DNA from: Celoporthe dispersa
Taxonomy: Eukaryota; Ascomycota; Sordariomycetes; Diaporthales; Cryphonectriaceae
DNA length: 64,000 bases
Direction: 5' to 3'
Assembly: GCA_016584495.1 (NCBI GenBank)
Contig: WAID01000004.1
Coordinates: 3,747,427-3,811,426 of the forward strand
Of this stretch, positions 12,501-24,206 are shown piece after piece. The notes under the pieces were generated by a model. It ran no database searches. It saw only the letters and a list, made by a program, of their open reading frames with translations, and was not told the origin of the DNA. How positions within the stretch are numbered: position 1 is the stretch's first letter; the number at the start of each line of letters is the position of its first letter. Made by a program: the position numbers and the translations under genes.

Positions 12501-15173
12501 ATCCTGGTTTGGTCTCCGCTGGGCGTGTTTCCTGAGCCATCTCGTGGCATGTGTGCACCGTGTGAGATGGGGTCACTTTCCACCAACCGGGCTATCGGAA
12601 GTGACGGCATGTTTGTGTGGTGCGGAGTCGTATAAGGGTTGGCTCCTGAACCAGATCTGAAGTACTGGATGGGTTTCCTCTCGAGCTAGTTGATGGTATC
12701 GATTTCAACAGAGGTGCGCAGTCGGGCCATAAGTCGATCCCCGCCTGGAGGGGATCATGCGCGCTTATATCAACGGCCGAGCGGTGCCGTGTGCCCTGCC
12801 GTGCTCCATCCTAAAAGGGAGTGCGGCCCTGCATACCTGCTCATATTATAGTAGCATTGGAGCCCTCGTAAAACACCCTGCAGGGCAGCACAGGACCCGA
12901 TGCTGTGGCTACTTGCAGGCTGCCCTGGTCCGTTAGGCCGTCCAATCGATATTCATCTCTTCTCCAGACTATTCCATTCTGCAGGAAGCCTGTGGCGCTG
13001 CACCACGCATCCTACAGGCGGCGTAACACCGGCGATGGAGATGGGGGTCCAAATAGGCGAGGATATTTTTAGGGACCGGGAGGAGAGAAATGCCCACTGC
13101 TGACAGTGCACTAGCAAATCCACTGGGCTGTTTCAGGCCCTGCTGTTACTGCAGTCCCAGGGCGAAAGAAAAACTCATTACTGCAGGCAGACAGAGGCTC
13201 CCTGCGATTCCTCAGGGTGGAGCTGCTTGGGACAGCCCTACGAACGAAGGGAGATGCGGGGCGAAGCAGGCAACGATCTCGGGTCAGATGATCCCATCTC
13301 AACACCAACTGCGTTGTCGACCAACGTCCGCTGAACCATCTAATTGCTTTAGAGGTCTGATCTGAGATCAGGCCAGGCTCCACGGGTGTGTATCCTGCTG
13401 TCCCTCTTCTCTCACCACCCATGGCGCCCATCTCCATTTCCCCAAGATCATCGTCAGGTCAGCAGTAGGTTCAACCTCGGCGTGGTCCACTAACCGTTGC
13501 CCGACACACACACACACAAAGTTATCTCGTATTTCGGTGCCGGTGAAGCAACCTTCGCTGCCGTTTTCATCTGATCCAAGACCTGTCCATGATTGGAGCG
13601 GGCAGCCCGTCGGCGTCCTCCCGGTGATAAGCACTGCCTACTTGGTGGCTTACCGCTTGCATGGGTTTCTCCACTGGTCGTTGGCTACTTGAGGGACGTC
13701 CGATGTCCTCACCATCACCACATTCCGAAGACGGCCCCCGACCGTCAGCGTCTTCCCTCCTCTCTATGCCCAAGTGCCCTCCCGTGTGGTAACGGTGCCA
13801 TCATCTCTTTTTCCCTTCGTTTCTTTCTCTGTCCCACATTCACAGATTGCATATGCTGTTTTAGCTGATGGTTCGAAGGACGAAGGATTAATACAGCTGA
13901 ATTACTCTGGATGGATCCTCCTTTTGGACCACCGCATGTCAAATGCGAGCTAGATGTCCGAGTCTACATCATGATTACCTGGCTGAAACAATTTCCACCA
14001 CCGATCCCTCAACCTGCTGACTACTTAGTACTCCTGCCTGCACCCACTTCCCCTCCACTCTGCCTCTAATTTCAGTGTCATTACTCAACCTCTGATGTGA
14101 AAATGCTGTCAATAAACACCCCATGGATGTTCCACATGCTGACACCCTGTCAATGGTCACCTAGCAGTGAGTGAGCCCCGAAGGGCAAGCATCATTGAGG
14201 ACTATCCACATCTGACTTTCACATCGGGTCAGTCGTGAGGCGCCTGCGTGTATATGTTTCACGCTGCATCTCTTACCTGTAGATGACAATTCCATTAGCA
14301 CGACCGGCATAGTAAAGTCCTCGAAACGCCTAATAATAAGTAAGGGTTTCTACATTCTCCAGTCTTTGAGTATCATATATTTTGGAAGCTAGATATGCGC
14401 ACAATTGCTATGATAACAGCAGAGACGAAGACAATACCTCAAACGGATGTGTATCAGCTTATGGTCTATAACTCTTTTTCTTCCCTCTGGTCGGCAGAAC
14501 GTCTTGTCTTCCTTTCTCTGCCAGTAATTACTAGGAGCATTTGATGCACCATTAATTATTATATTGCTAATAAACACTGGCTTAGAATCGGCTTCAAAAT
14601 GATCTAGTGCTGAATGCACACACCAGAATTGACTTCATGCCTGAGGTAGACAGACACATGTCAGCAGGGTGTTGGTCGGATCATTCTTGCGTCTCCGAAG
14701 TGCAAGTAGCGTCGAAGGTGATGAAAACGGAATCAGCTGGCGTCACAAAGCAACCTCGTAGCTATCCCGTCCCGTGAGCTTAAAATCCTGACAGTATACG
14801 GATCTCGATCAATTCAGGCTCACTTTGAAGATGGTGTTTCAAAATCTGGCAGCTGACTGGACGATTCCTGTGCGGGCGACGTCGATCTTGCCCGTGTGGT
14901 CCGTCCCAGCTCAACTGTGATATCATCGTGAGGAGTCGTGCAGCATGCACACACACACATCATAATTGGGGAAGGGGAAAATAAAAGACCAAGCGATCCC
15001 ACATGAGAGCGGAGAAGCCGTCTGCGCTATGAATAGGAACGGTAGTTACCAAATAAGCAATCGACGACCAAAACCTCAAAGCACCGAATAGTCGCCTCAT
15101 CCATTCTTCACAGACACCATTTGGGCACCGAAGAAGAGACGCTTCCAATACTCTTATCTCATCCCATCCAGCT
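12501..15173. other. Spacer, no supported gene
   Basis: No domain or convincing spliced gene on either strand. It contains a short CA tract at 13504-13518 and a somewhat more AT-rich segment around 14280-14640. Possibly regulatory DNA for the flanking genes. Confidence 0.5.
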
Positions 15174-15396
15174 ATGCCCACCGCTTCAGAGAAGGCCAAG
15201 GCCAAGCTACAGGCCGTCCTCGATGCCGATAGACGTGACTGCAGCAGTGAGTTTTCCCGTCCTCGTACCGCTGCCGCACGCGAATGCCCAGATGTCCTGC
15301 AGATGTGCTGATCAGAGCTGCCCGTCTCTACCAGATTGAAACAATCGTATTGCTGCGACGCGTTACCCTGCTGGTGGTTCAGAGGTGACAAACAGG
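15174..15396 (+). CDS. Candidate very small spliced gene
   Basis: Weak call. ATG 15174 opens a charged helical stretch (MPTASEKAKAKLQAVLDADR) that reaches a good donor, GTGAGT, at 15247. Splicing to the AG ending at 15305 keeps the frame open: NVLIRAARLYQIETIVLLRR, with a stop near 15390. This would give a peptide of about 53 residues. Other acceptors give shorter products. No family recognised, and chance cannot be excluded. Confidence 0.2.
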
Positions 15397-15692
15397 ATGG
15401 ACTATCCAAATCGTCGTGGTAGCACTGGTGGCCTGAGGGGGCAATCAAGGACATGTTGAATCGTCCTGCTTATTGACGAGGCAAGGAACTGATTGATGTT
15501 ACGCTACGGAAGCAGCTCGCACATGGGGAGAGTCGCTCGTAAATTTAGTTTAGTATGGTATCAAAAGAGATGCATGTTGTATCAATTACATTCATACAAG
15601 CCTGTTTATTACATACCCACGAGAGGCCGTCTCGCAGCACCATGCCCTCCATAAGTACCCAATCCCCATCCCCCAAATACCATGCTATCCGT

Positions 15693-16172
15693 CTACTGAG
15701 GATCATGACAGACAGCCTCGATATTGTTGCCAGCAGGATCAATCACAAACGCTCCGTAGTAATTAGCATGATAGTGGCTCCTCAGCCCAGGCTTCCCGTT
15801 GTCCTTCCCGCCAGCCTTAATGGCTGCCTCATACCATGCATCCACAGCTGCGTGGTCTGCTCGTGATGTTTACACCAGTCAGCCTCAAACCCCTGGAAGA
15901 GGAGGTGATGTGTGTCCGAGATGACATAATTACATACCTCTGCAGCGGAATGCATGATGAGTCTTGGGAGTCTTTTCTGGCTTCGAGATGATCCACCAGT
16001 CTGTGTGCATCTGGTGGTGTTGCATGCCGCGGTCGCCGAAGCCAACATACTCTCCGTTGGGGCCGAAGACTAGGAGCTTCTCGTAGCCGATGGGCTTGAG
16101 GACTTCTTCGTAGAAGGCGACAGTGGCTTTATGGTCCTCTGCGGCAACGCACATCTGGGTGTGATCGATCAT
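15693..16172 (-). CDS. VOC-superfamily (glyoxalase/bleomycin-resistance fold) protein
   Basis: Two exons, 16172-15938 and 15856-15693, with an 81-nt GT-AG intron, give a 132-residue single-domain protein. It starts MIDHTQMCVAAEDHKATVAF, typical of the first beta-alpha-beta module of vicinal-oxygen-chelate proteins. The second module contains DHAAVDAWYEAAIKAGGKDN, PGLRSHYHANYYGAFVIDP and GNNIEAVCH. The His near the start, the HYHANY His and the terminal IEAV Glu are where metal ligands usually sit. The substrate is unknown; relatives include lactoylglutathione lyase-like and dioxygenase-like proteins, so do not read it as glyoxalase I. It is one of the few genes here with no frame break. The surrounding spacers offer no functional context. 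Confidence 0.85.
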
Positions 16173-16199
16173 CTTGACTGGTCGAGTTGGTGATGGTTA

Positions 16200-18018
16200 G
16201 AGTAGTCAATTATGGTGCTTAAAATTGTGATGCAAGTTATTATAAAAGTCCAGCTGGGTTGATAAGTACTTTGAGTAATTATTTTGACGGTGCAACGAAG
16301 AAGACCTCGTCAAACCCAGAGTCAGTGAGGAGAGCGGTCACTCGATTCATATAATAAATCCAATATCGTCCTCTGCCGTGTCCCATATCCATATAATCGA
16401 GGCCGTTGATACAATAATAGAAGCCCCAGCTGAGGCTCTTCCTACGAGGCCGACTGCCTCCGGGCCGAATCCCATCCGCTTTGGTGGTGAGCGCGGCCCA
16501 AAATCCAAAGGCGGACGGTGTAGCTCGGCCTGCTACAAATGTCCGGACTGCACGGCCAGGCCCCGGGAGACAGTTGACCCGACGCGCTGGGGAGAGGAGG
16601 AGGCACGCAGCATCCATCTTGGCGAAGGATCAATGGGGAAGGCTTAGCTTGAGGAGCAAAAGTCCCGGGAAGACGGCCAGGGATTATTAACTCCAGCCTA
16701 GGCAGACCGACGGACAGCGACGAAGGACCCTGACTGTGGGGTTACAGTAGAGCGGAGGTTCACAGCATTCCATGGACCTTGTGTGCACGATGTGCCCTTA
16801 CTGCCTACCAAGCTGGGTTCTCCTGAAGGTACCTTGACAACACAAAGCGACAGCCTCGGCTGGAACCAATTGTTGCAACGGCGGACTACCAGAGGGTGGT
16901 CAGACGATGCACTTCGCTCTCGAAGCGCGGCATTTCGGAAGCGCCACGGATGCCTCGTCATGGGGAAAGGCCGCTGCGTGAGATCTCACTGGGCGAATAG
17001 ATGCCAAATTCTGGGCTGCATAGGCTCCACCACTAGACCTGAGCTGTCGACTGTGTTATCTCGCAGGAAAAAGGAAAGGAAAAAAAGGCACCTTACTATG
17101 TACATGTCCTGTGCACACTATGGCGCCCTCCGAGAAACTGCAAGTCTACAGTCTATAGCTGGAAAAAGAAATCGTTTGTTTTCCAATTCAATCCAGCTTA
17201 TAAGAAAATGTTGTTTGAGATCTTGTTATCTAAGAAAAGACGGGGTGTTTTTCACCTCCTATCTGAACATTGCAAGAAGCAGATACGTAGTGCCTCCTAG
17301 GGTGGTAGAAGGATTTGGAGGATGTGGTGGTATACAGTATGGAGTAGGTGGGAATCACCTGACTTGGGTGGCCTTACTTACGCATCATACCATAGTACGC
17401 ATCTCACTGTAGTATCGATTTTCGAATGCAACCCCTCCTCAGCTTCCTAGGTCTTACATCCCCAGGGGTTAAGAAATCATCCACACTTCGCCACCAGAGC
17501 AATACATATTCATCAAGGGGTTGTTTTCCCCCTCTACTATTTTCACCGGTTTCTCTTGGAAATAATACTTGTCACAGATAGGTATTGCTTGAATTTTATT
17601 TAGCATTTATTCACCAGATTAACATTTGATTTAGTAAAATAGGTCTAAGTTTAATTTGGCATTCTGCGCTGTACAGCATGTACTACCCCGGTGGCAAAGT
17701 GTGGACATGAATCCTCGGGGGATGTATGTCGACCCGGACAATGACACCTATAGTCGCACTTTAACCTATAGACCGGCGTGTAGACCCTTGCTACGCTCCA
17801 CCTCCGGCTGAGGTGGCATGAGGGGAATCCATGCGCCTACCTCCTCATGCATGTCTAGTACTTGATATATAACCGAGCTCTGTTCGGTCCCTTGAAAACC
17901 TCGGGCTGTCCAGCAGCAGTAGAGCGTCGCCAGACATCCGCAGAACAACATCGCTGAGAGGCCGCGGGCCCGGAACGACAACACACATTCATCGCTAGAG
18001 GATTACCTCCCAGCAAAC
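16200..18018. promoter_or_regulatory. Divergent spacer between VOC gene and monooxygenase gene
   Basis: About 1.8 kb with no supported gene. It separates two divergently transcribed genes and must hold both promoters. A TATA-like GATATATAA lies at 17864-17872, about 150 bp before the monooxygenase ATG, a plausible core promoter element. The 17100-17700 part is more AT-rich than its surroundings. Confidence 0.4.
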
Positions 18019-19896
18019 ATGGCGGTCAACGACAAGGCAGGACGAGAGTGTCGCTATACGCAGTTCGCCTGCATCGGCACAGGCCTCTCAGGGATTGGCC
18101 TGGGCGCGACCCTCAAGCGATGGTACAACATCGGCGACATCCAGTTCTTCGAGCGCAACCAAGATCTCGGCGGCACCTGGTTCGCGAACCGCTACCCGGG
18201 CTGCGCGTGCGATGTCCCCACCGCTCTGTTTTCTTACTCCTACGAGCCGAACCCGGACTGGTCGAGGATCCTGCCGCCATCGGCCGAGCTGTGGGCGTAC
18301 CTGGACCGTGTCGCGAACAAATATGACCTGCGTGGCCGCATGATTTTCCGCGTCGAGGTGAAGAAGGCGGAGTGGATCGAGGAGAGAGCCAGATGGCGAC
18401 TGACCGTGCAGAGGTTGGAAGACGGAGGGAGTTCCTCCACGAGTGCCAGTTCCTGTTCGGCGCGATGGGACAGCTGGTGCGCCCGAGGAAGCTGGACGTC
18501 CCAGGCCTGGAGAGCTTCAGTGGCCGCTTCTGTCACAGCGCGCAGTGGCCAGAGGACTTGGACCTGACAGGAAAGAGGGTCGTGGTCTTCGGGAACGGGT
18601 GCACAGGCGTGCAGGTTGTGCCGGCTATTGTGGGCAAGACCAAGCACCTGACGCACATCGTCCGGACCAAACATTGGATCCTCCCAGGCGTCGATGCCCT
18701 GGTCGATGACAACGCGCGGGCGCTGCTGAAGATCCCTCTTATAGCTAAACTCTCACGCCTCGGAGTCTTCCTCTTCGCCGAGAACCAGCTGAGGTACTTC
18801 CATACGAACTGGGATGGGAATCGATTCCGCAAGAGTGTGACGAAGCAGGCCGACGCCTTTATGCGCAAGCTGGCGCCGGCCAAGTATCATGACATTTTGA
18901 TCCCGGACTTTGAGGTCGGATGCAAGAGGAGGATCTTTGACCCGGGCTATCTGCAGTCTCTGTACGCCGAGAACCTCGAGTTGACGGATACCAAGCCGGA
19001 AAAGATCGTGCCCGAGGGCGTGAGGCTGGCAGACGGGCGACTGATCGAAGCGGATGTCATCATCGCCTGTAATGGCTTCGAGACCGAAGACTTTATCTGT
19101 CCCATGGAGCTCATCGGTGTGAATGGAGAGACCGCCAAGGACCACTGGGCAAAGTTTGCTGGTCTCCCCGAGGCGTATAACTGCACTGTCATGAGTGGAT
19201 TCCCCAACTTCTTCATCCTTCTTGGTAAGTCGGCAGGCCTCACATGGCTGCTTGGAACACGTCTGAGGACACTGGGCGGAGGCTGACATGCTGTGTTCAG
19301 GACCCAACGCCCTGACTGGTCACACATCAGCCGTCATGGCCTCCGAGAACTCCACCAACTATGCTCTCAGGGTCATCAAGCCGCTGCTGGACGGCAAGGG
19401 CACCACAGCAGAGCTGTCGTTTGACGCAGAGAGGAAGTATGTGAACAAGATGCAAGACTCGCTGTCGAAGACAGTGCTGGCGACCGGCTGTGGAAGCTGG
19501 TACGTCTCGAGGCTGGGGAATGGTAAAGAGTGGAACATGGCGGTCTATCCCTGGACACAGGGCCATTATTGGTGGCGTAGCTTGTTTCCGGTGTGGAGGG
19601 ACTGGCAGTTCAGAGTAAGTGGTGCCCCTAACGGCCTCCTTCCAAGTAGTGTTGAGAGGTCCCGCATGTTTACTAACGGCCGTGATCAGGGGCAAACCCA
19701 GAAGGGTCGCAAATCAGTCCTAGGGCGGCTGGTGATATCGATGGGCCTGACAGCAATGCTGGTCTGGCTTTCCTTCTCCCTTCGAGCCGGCCGTCGTCTC
19801 AGGCTCGGGTCCGTTCGGGAAGATCTTCAGAAGAACCTTCGCCTTGCCCAGGATATTCTTGCCAGGTGGAAGCCAGTGCGTAATCGTAGCTCGTGA
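18019..19896 (+). CDS. Baeyer-Villiger-type flavin monooxygenase, membrane-anchored
   Basis: FAD- and NADPH-dependent monooxygenase that probably inserts oxygen next to a ketone or oxidises a heteroatom; substrate unknown. Exons 18019-19224, 19301-19614 and 19690-19896. Motifs in order: FAD Rossmann GTGLSGIG (about residues 21-28), FERNQDLGGTWFANRYPGC, the BVMO fingerprint FSGRFCHSAQWP (F-x-G-x3-H-x3-W-P), NADPH Rossmann VVVFGNGCTGVQVVP, and IACNGFETEDF. The last exon encodes a hydrophobic segment (LVISMGLTAMLVWLSF) followed by basic residues, suggesting a C-terminal membrane anchor. One base is missing near 18424-18429; restored, the protein is 575 residues. Intron 2 (75 nt) is a multiple of three and has no stop, so its retention would be tolerated. 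No biosynthetic partner genes adjoin it. Confidence 0.9.
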
Positions 19897-20471
19897 AGGA
19901 CTTGAAGGAGAGAGCGCAGCCTTGTGTCCTGAGTCGCGTGTCTGTAGGGGGTACTGACCTGTCGACTCTATGCGGATGAGGTGAACAATAGCTTACCGTA
20001 CGGATAGGCATCAAGAGGTGGGTGTGATGGTAGGTTGTCTGTTCGGTAGGATCTAGGAAGACACGAATGAATCTCATAAACTGCAGCGCTGAAGAGAGCA
20101 CTCGTATGTGTGGATTAAGAGACTCTGGGTACCTTCTGTCTGGAGGCAAAACGTACTGAATAAGATGGCTGCTTCATGTCCTCAATATTGTCTGGCAGGC
20201 AGCTGTGGACCTGGGACTCTTTTGGGTCAATCTGGGCCAGATGGGCTCTCCCTGTCATGATTATTCCTGTACAATAATTAGAGGGTGTATGCAGGGTGAA
20301 GTCTTGCACTAATTATTGACCGCCTTCTATATACAGCCTAACGTATCTTGATAGAGAGACGGCAGAATATCTCCGAGAGAAAAATATATTGGGAACTCGC
20401 CTTCACTTCCAACTAACAAATCACTTACGAGGAGGGCTTTTGTCACCAAAGCTGGCCTATTTTCAGCTTGA
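19897..20471. other. Spacer between monooxygenase and Esf1 genes
   Basis: Tandem genes on +; the segment holds the monooxygenase 3' region and the Esf1 promoter. No gene seen. Confidence 0.6.
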
Positions 20472-22656
20472 ATGCCCCGAGTACAGACCATCGAAATGTC
20501 TTCCAAACAGACAACAAAAGCCAAGAGGCGAGATGGCGCCCCTCAGCCAAAATCACCGACGCGCGCTTCGCCAGTTTCGAGACCGACCCTCGCTATGCCC
20601 TTCCCTCCAAGCGCAAGACCAAGACCACCATCGACAAGCGCTTCTCGCGCATGCTCAAGGATGACGAGTTCACCTCGACTGCAAAGACCGACCGCTACGG
20701 CCGCAAGATCAAGTCCGACTCCAAGAAGAAGGCGCTGCAGAGGCTATACCAGGAGGAGGAGGAAGACGAGCAAGAGGAGGACGAGGACGACGATATAGAG
20801 GTCGAGGCGGACGACGTGGTCAGGCGAGAGCTGGAGAAGGCCAAGACAAAATATGACCCCGCGAGAGGCGGCGGCTTTTCCTCGTCCGAGTCTGACTCTG
20901 ATTCGAGCGAGGACGAGGACGACGATGACGACGAGGAAGAGGAGGTTGATAACGCACCGGATATGCAGCAGTACCGGACCCAGCAGGCAGAGGTCGAGAC
21001 CGGCGAGGTCACGAATCGCATAGCTATCGTCAATCTCGACTGGGACAACATTAAGTCTGTCGACCTGATGGCCCTGTGCAACAGCTTTGTTCCGCTCGGT
21101 GGGCGCATAGAAAAGGTCTCCATCTACCCGTCCGAGTTTGGCAAGGAGAGGATGCAGCGCGAGGAGCTCGAGGGGCCGCCCAAGGAGATCTTCAAGAAGA
21201 GCAGCACCGATGAGGACGACGAGGCCTCAGAAGACAGCGACGAGCCGGAGGATGATGACGAGGACAGTGACGAGGAGGCCAAGAACGATCTTTTCAAGGA
21301 GGAGAACGATGAGGACTTCGACAGCGATGCACTGCGGACCTATCAGCTGGACAGACTACGGTATTACTATGCGGTAATGATCTGCTCGGATAAGAACACC
21401 GCGCAGAAGATCTACGAGGAAACAGACGGTTCAGAATACTTGTCGTCATCAAACTTCCTCGACCTACGATTCGTGCCGGACGACGTCACGTTTGACGACG
21501 AGCCTCGGGACGAATGCAAGAGCGTGCCAAAGAACTACAAGCCTGTCGAGTTTGTGACCGATGCCCTGCAGCATTCCAAGGTCAAGCTGACCTGGGACAT
21601 GCACCCAGAGGAGACCAACCGCAAGGAGACCATGAAGAATGCATTCAGTGGCAGCAGGGATGGCATTGCGGAGAACGACATTAAAGCATATCTGGCTAGC
21701 GGCAGTGAGGACGAGGAGGATGAAGGGGATGAAGATGGCGCGACGGGAGCCTCCGATGCACCAAAACTGAGCAAGAAGGAACTTGCTCGCAAGAAGATGC
21801 GAGAGGCGCTCGGCTTCAAGGACGAGCCTTCGGACAAGTCATCCAAGTCAGGAGGGCCTGTAGGAGACATGCAGATCACATTCACTTCGGCACTTACCGA
21901 GGACACGGGCAAGAAGGCGCCCGGAGAGGAAACGACCGCAGAGAAATACATCCGCAAGGAGCGCGAGAGGAAGGCTAAGCGGAAAGAGAAGACCCTAGCA
22001 AATAGACAAGGCGCCAAGACAGAAGCCGAAGAGGAGCCGCAGGAAGACCTCGGCTTCGACGACCCATTCTTCACAGCTGAAGAGCCCGAGGCGAAATCAA
22101 AATCCGCCGTGCACAAGGAAGAAAGGCGGAAGAAGCGCGAGGCGCGGGAGGCTGAGGAGAAGCAGAATGCAGAGGAGAAGGCCCAGCTGCAGCTCCTCAT
22201 GGCAGACAACCCTGATGAGGAGGCCGGCCACCTGGACCACTTCGACATGAACGAGATCCTCAAGGCCGAGAAGAACAAGAAGAAGAAAGGGAAGAAGGGC
22301 AGGAAGGACACAGAGGCCGCGGCCGGGCTGCAGGATGACTTCAGGATGGATGTCCATAATGATCGCTTCAAGGCCGTCTTTGAGGACCATGAGTTTGCCA
22401 TTGATCCATCCAACCCCAAGTACAAGGGTACCACAGGCATGAAGAGGATGCTGGAGGAGGGCAGGAAGAAGCGAAAGCACGGCGGAGATGAGGGTGGCAG
22501 TGAGAGGCGGACGGACCAGAAGTCGAAAAGGTGAAAGCCGGTGGCGGCGGCGATGATTTGAGCAAACTAGTCAGCTCGATCAAGAAGAAGTCTGGGGTAG
22601 GAAATAGTCGACCAGAGCCTGGAGGCATGTTTCTCAATCAGCACGATACCCAATGA
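20472..22656 (+). CDS. ESF1: Pre-rRNA processing protein Esf1
   Basis: Nucleolar factor needed for early 18S rRNA processing in the small-subunit processome. Single exon. I chose ATG 20472 (MPRVQTIEMSSKQTTKAKRR) over ATG 20468 because the fungal N-terminus then joins ITDARFASFETDPRY after one missing A at 20549-20552. Domains in order: TDARF...DKRFSRMLKDDEF...DRYGRK, an acidic tract (EEEEDEQEEDEDDDIEVE), the RRM-like core NRIAIVNLDWDNIKSVDLMA split by a second acidic insert, YYYAVMICSDKNTA, and the C-terminal NUC153-type motif DDFRMDVHNDRFKAVFEDHE. A second missing A at 22526-22529 hides the true tail (KAGGGDDLSKLVSSIKKKS); with it the frame closes at 22656, about 728 residues. The exact last residues are uncertain, since one more G indel would end it at KKKSG. 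Confidence 0.95.
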
Positions 22657-23094
22657 GCCATCCAGACGCCTGTGGTTGGTTGATCGTGTCCGGGAAGTGA
22701 GTGATCCATTCATAGTCTTGTTTATGTTTGCTAGATCATACACAATGGCCACTTGTCTCAACTTCAAACCCATCGTCTTTCACAAACCTGAGGCTAAACA
22801 GTCTTGAGTAAAGCTTTCACACTTCAATCCCTAGGCGCTGAGCAACCGCGGCCGGGTTTGCGTTCCAAGGCTGCAGGAGGCCGGCCACTACCAGGCAACC
22901 TGCGACATAAACCGCCCAGCTTTCACTCCAGTCTCAACCTCTCCCTGACTTCTTCCTCCCTCTGCAACCCACGCAATATTTCCACCCTCATCAAAGCGGT
23001 CTGCCTTATCCATCCATCTGGACAGTCCAAGTCGGCCTCTACCCAGCTGCAACCCCCAGACAATCGTATCCAAGAAACGACCAACAGAGAAGTC
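22657..23094. other. Spacer upstream of the ISG12-like gene
   Basis: About 440 bp, C-rich towards the following ATG. No gene seen; presumed promoter and leader. Confidence 0.5.
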
Positions 23095-23572
23095 ATGGGC
23101 AACCCAGGCACCGGAATCTGTACAGCCCTCGGAGCCGCGGGCGCCTTGCTCGTCGCTGCCCCGATGCTAGCTGCTGCGCCTGTCATCGCGGCTGCTGGCT
23201 TCAGCGCCGCGGGCCCCGTTGCCGGTACGTGGACTTCTTCTCCCTTCGGGATCTCTCCTGAGCGATGCTGACGATATTATCGAGAGCAGGCTCGCTTGCT
23301 GCGGGGCTCCAGGCGGGCATCGGCAACGTGGCAGCTGGAAGCGCATTCGCTGTCGTCCAGAGCGCCGCCATGGGAGGATCTGGAGCAGCGACGGTCGCTG
23401 GCGCTGTCCAGGGTTCGGTGCTGGGATCCTGGCGGCTGCGGGAGGTATTATGGCCTGGCTAGATTCCGGCAACGATGATGGACACGGAGACAAGGACGAC
23501 GATGGAGATAAAGACAAGGACAACGATGGAGACAAAGAAAAGGACGACGATGGACACGGAGACAAAGACTGA
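23095..23572 (+). CDS. ISG12 (interferon-inducible IFI6/IFI27)-like small membrane protein
   Basis: Exons 23095-23224 and 23290-23572; intron 65 nt. The product is almost wholly Gly/Ala-rich hydrophobic segments: CTALGAAGALLVAAPMLAAA, then AGFSAAGPVAGSLAAGLQAG and GSAFAVVQSAAMGGSGA, which is the signature of the Ifi-6-16/ISG12 family. In animals these are small mitochondrial or ER membrane proteins linked to apoptosis and immunity; the fungal function is unknown. One G is missing at 23423-23425. Restored, the frame continues through GILAAAGGIMAWLDSGN into a hydrophilic tail of repeated Asp/Lys/Gly (GDKD, GDKDKD, GDKEKD) ending at 23572, for 137 residues. The charged repetitive tail is unusual and is likely soluble on one side of the membrane. 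Confidence 0.85.
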
Positions 23573-24160
23573 GGCTGGCGGATCAGGCGTCTACACATTT
23601 CGTCTCGAGATCCCTCAGTCATCACCCGACATTTATGTTGCTCATCACATGGTGAGGTTCATAAATAGTTGCGGTCACAGTACCATCGGGCAACCCTCTG
23701 GGCTTTACGCAAAAACGATTGATTTGCAGTAATACTTCTGCTTTGCTTTTGATGATTTTTCAAGTGTCGAGCTGTATGCCCCGTCAACGCCTTCCGAGGG
23801 AAGACTGAACAGTATTTCCTTTTCTCTATCCTCGCGGACAAGGAATAAGGACAACAATCAGACTGGCATAGAGCAACTTCGTCCTGGCTAGACACAGCGT
23901 TTGTATTTATGGGGCATACGGGTCTGGATTGAGGGGATCTGCCAGGCTATTACCAACTAATCGAGCACGGACAGACGAAGATCAACAGAGATAACACCAT
24001 AGTAACGTTATACTATCAAGTGAAGACGTCAGTGTGCTGGAAATTTTCGTGTAGTAATTTTCATATGTAGGAAAAGGGCATCCTCTAGCCTGGTGTGGGC
24101 TGGACTATGTTATTTTCGTGTGATGGAAAGTTCAGTGTGTCCTCTTGTCTTTTTCGTTTT

Positions 24161-24206
<46 letters not shown>

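Noticed and set aside
21535..22440. 301-codon Ser/Phe-rich minus-strand frame
   Set aside because: Antisense of the Lys/Glu-rich Esf1 coding sequence.
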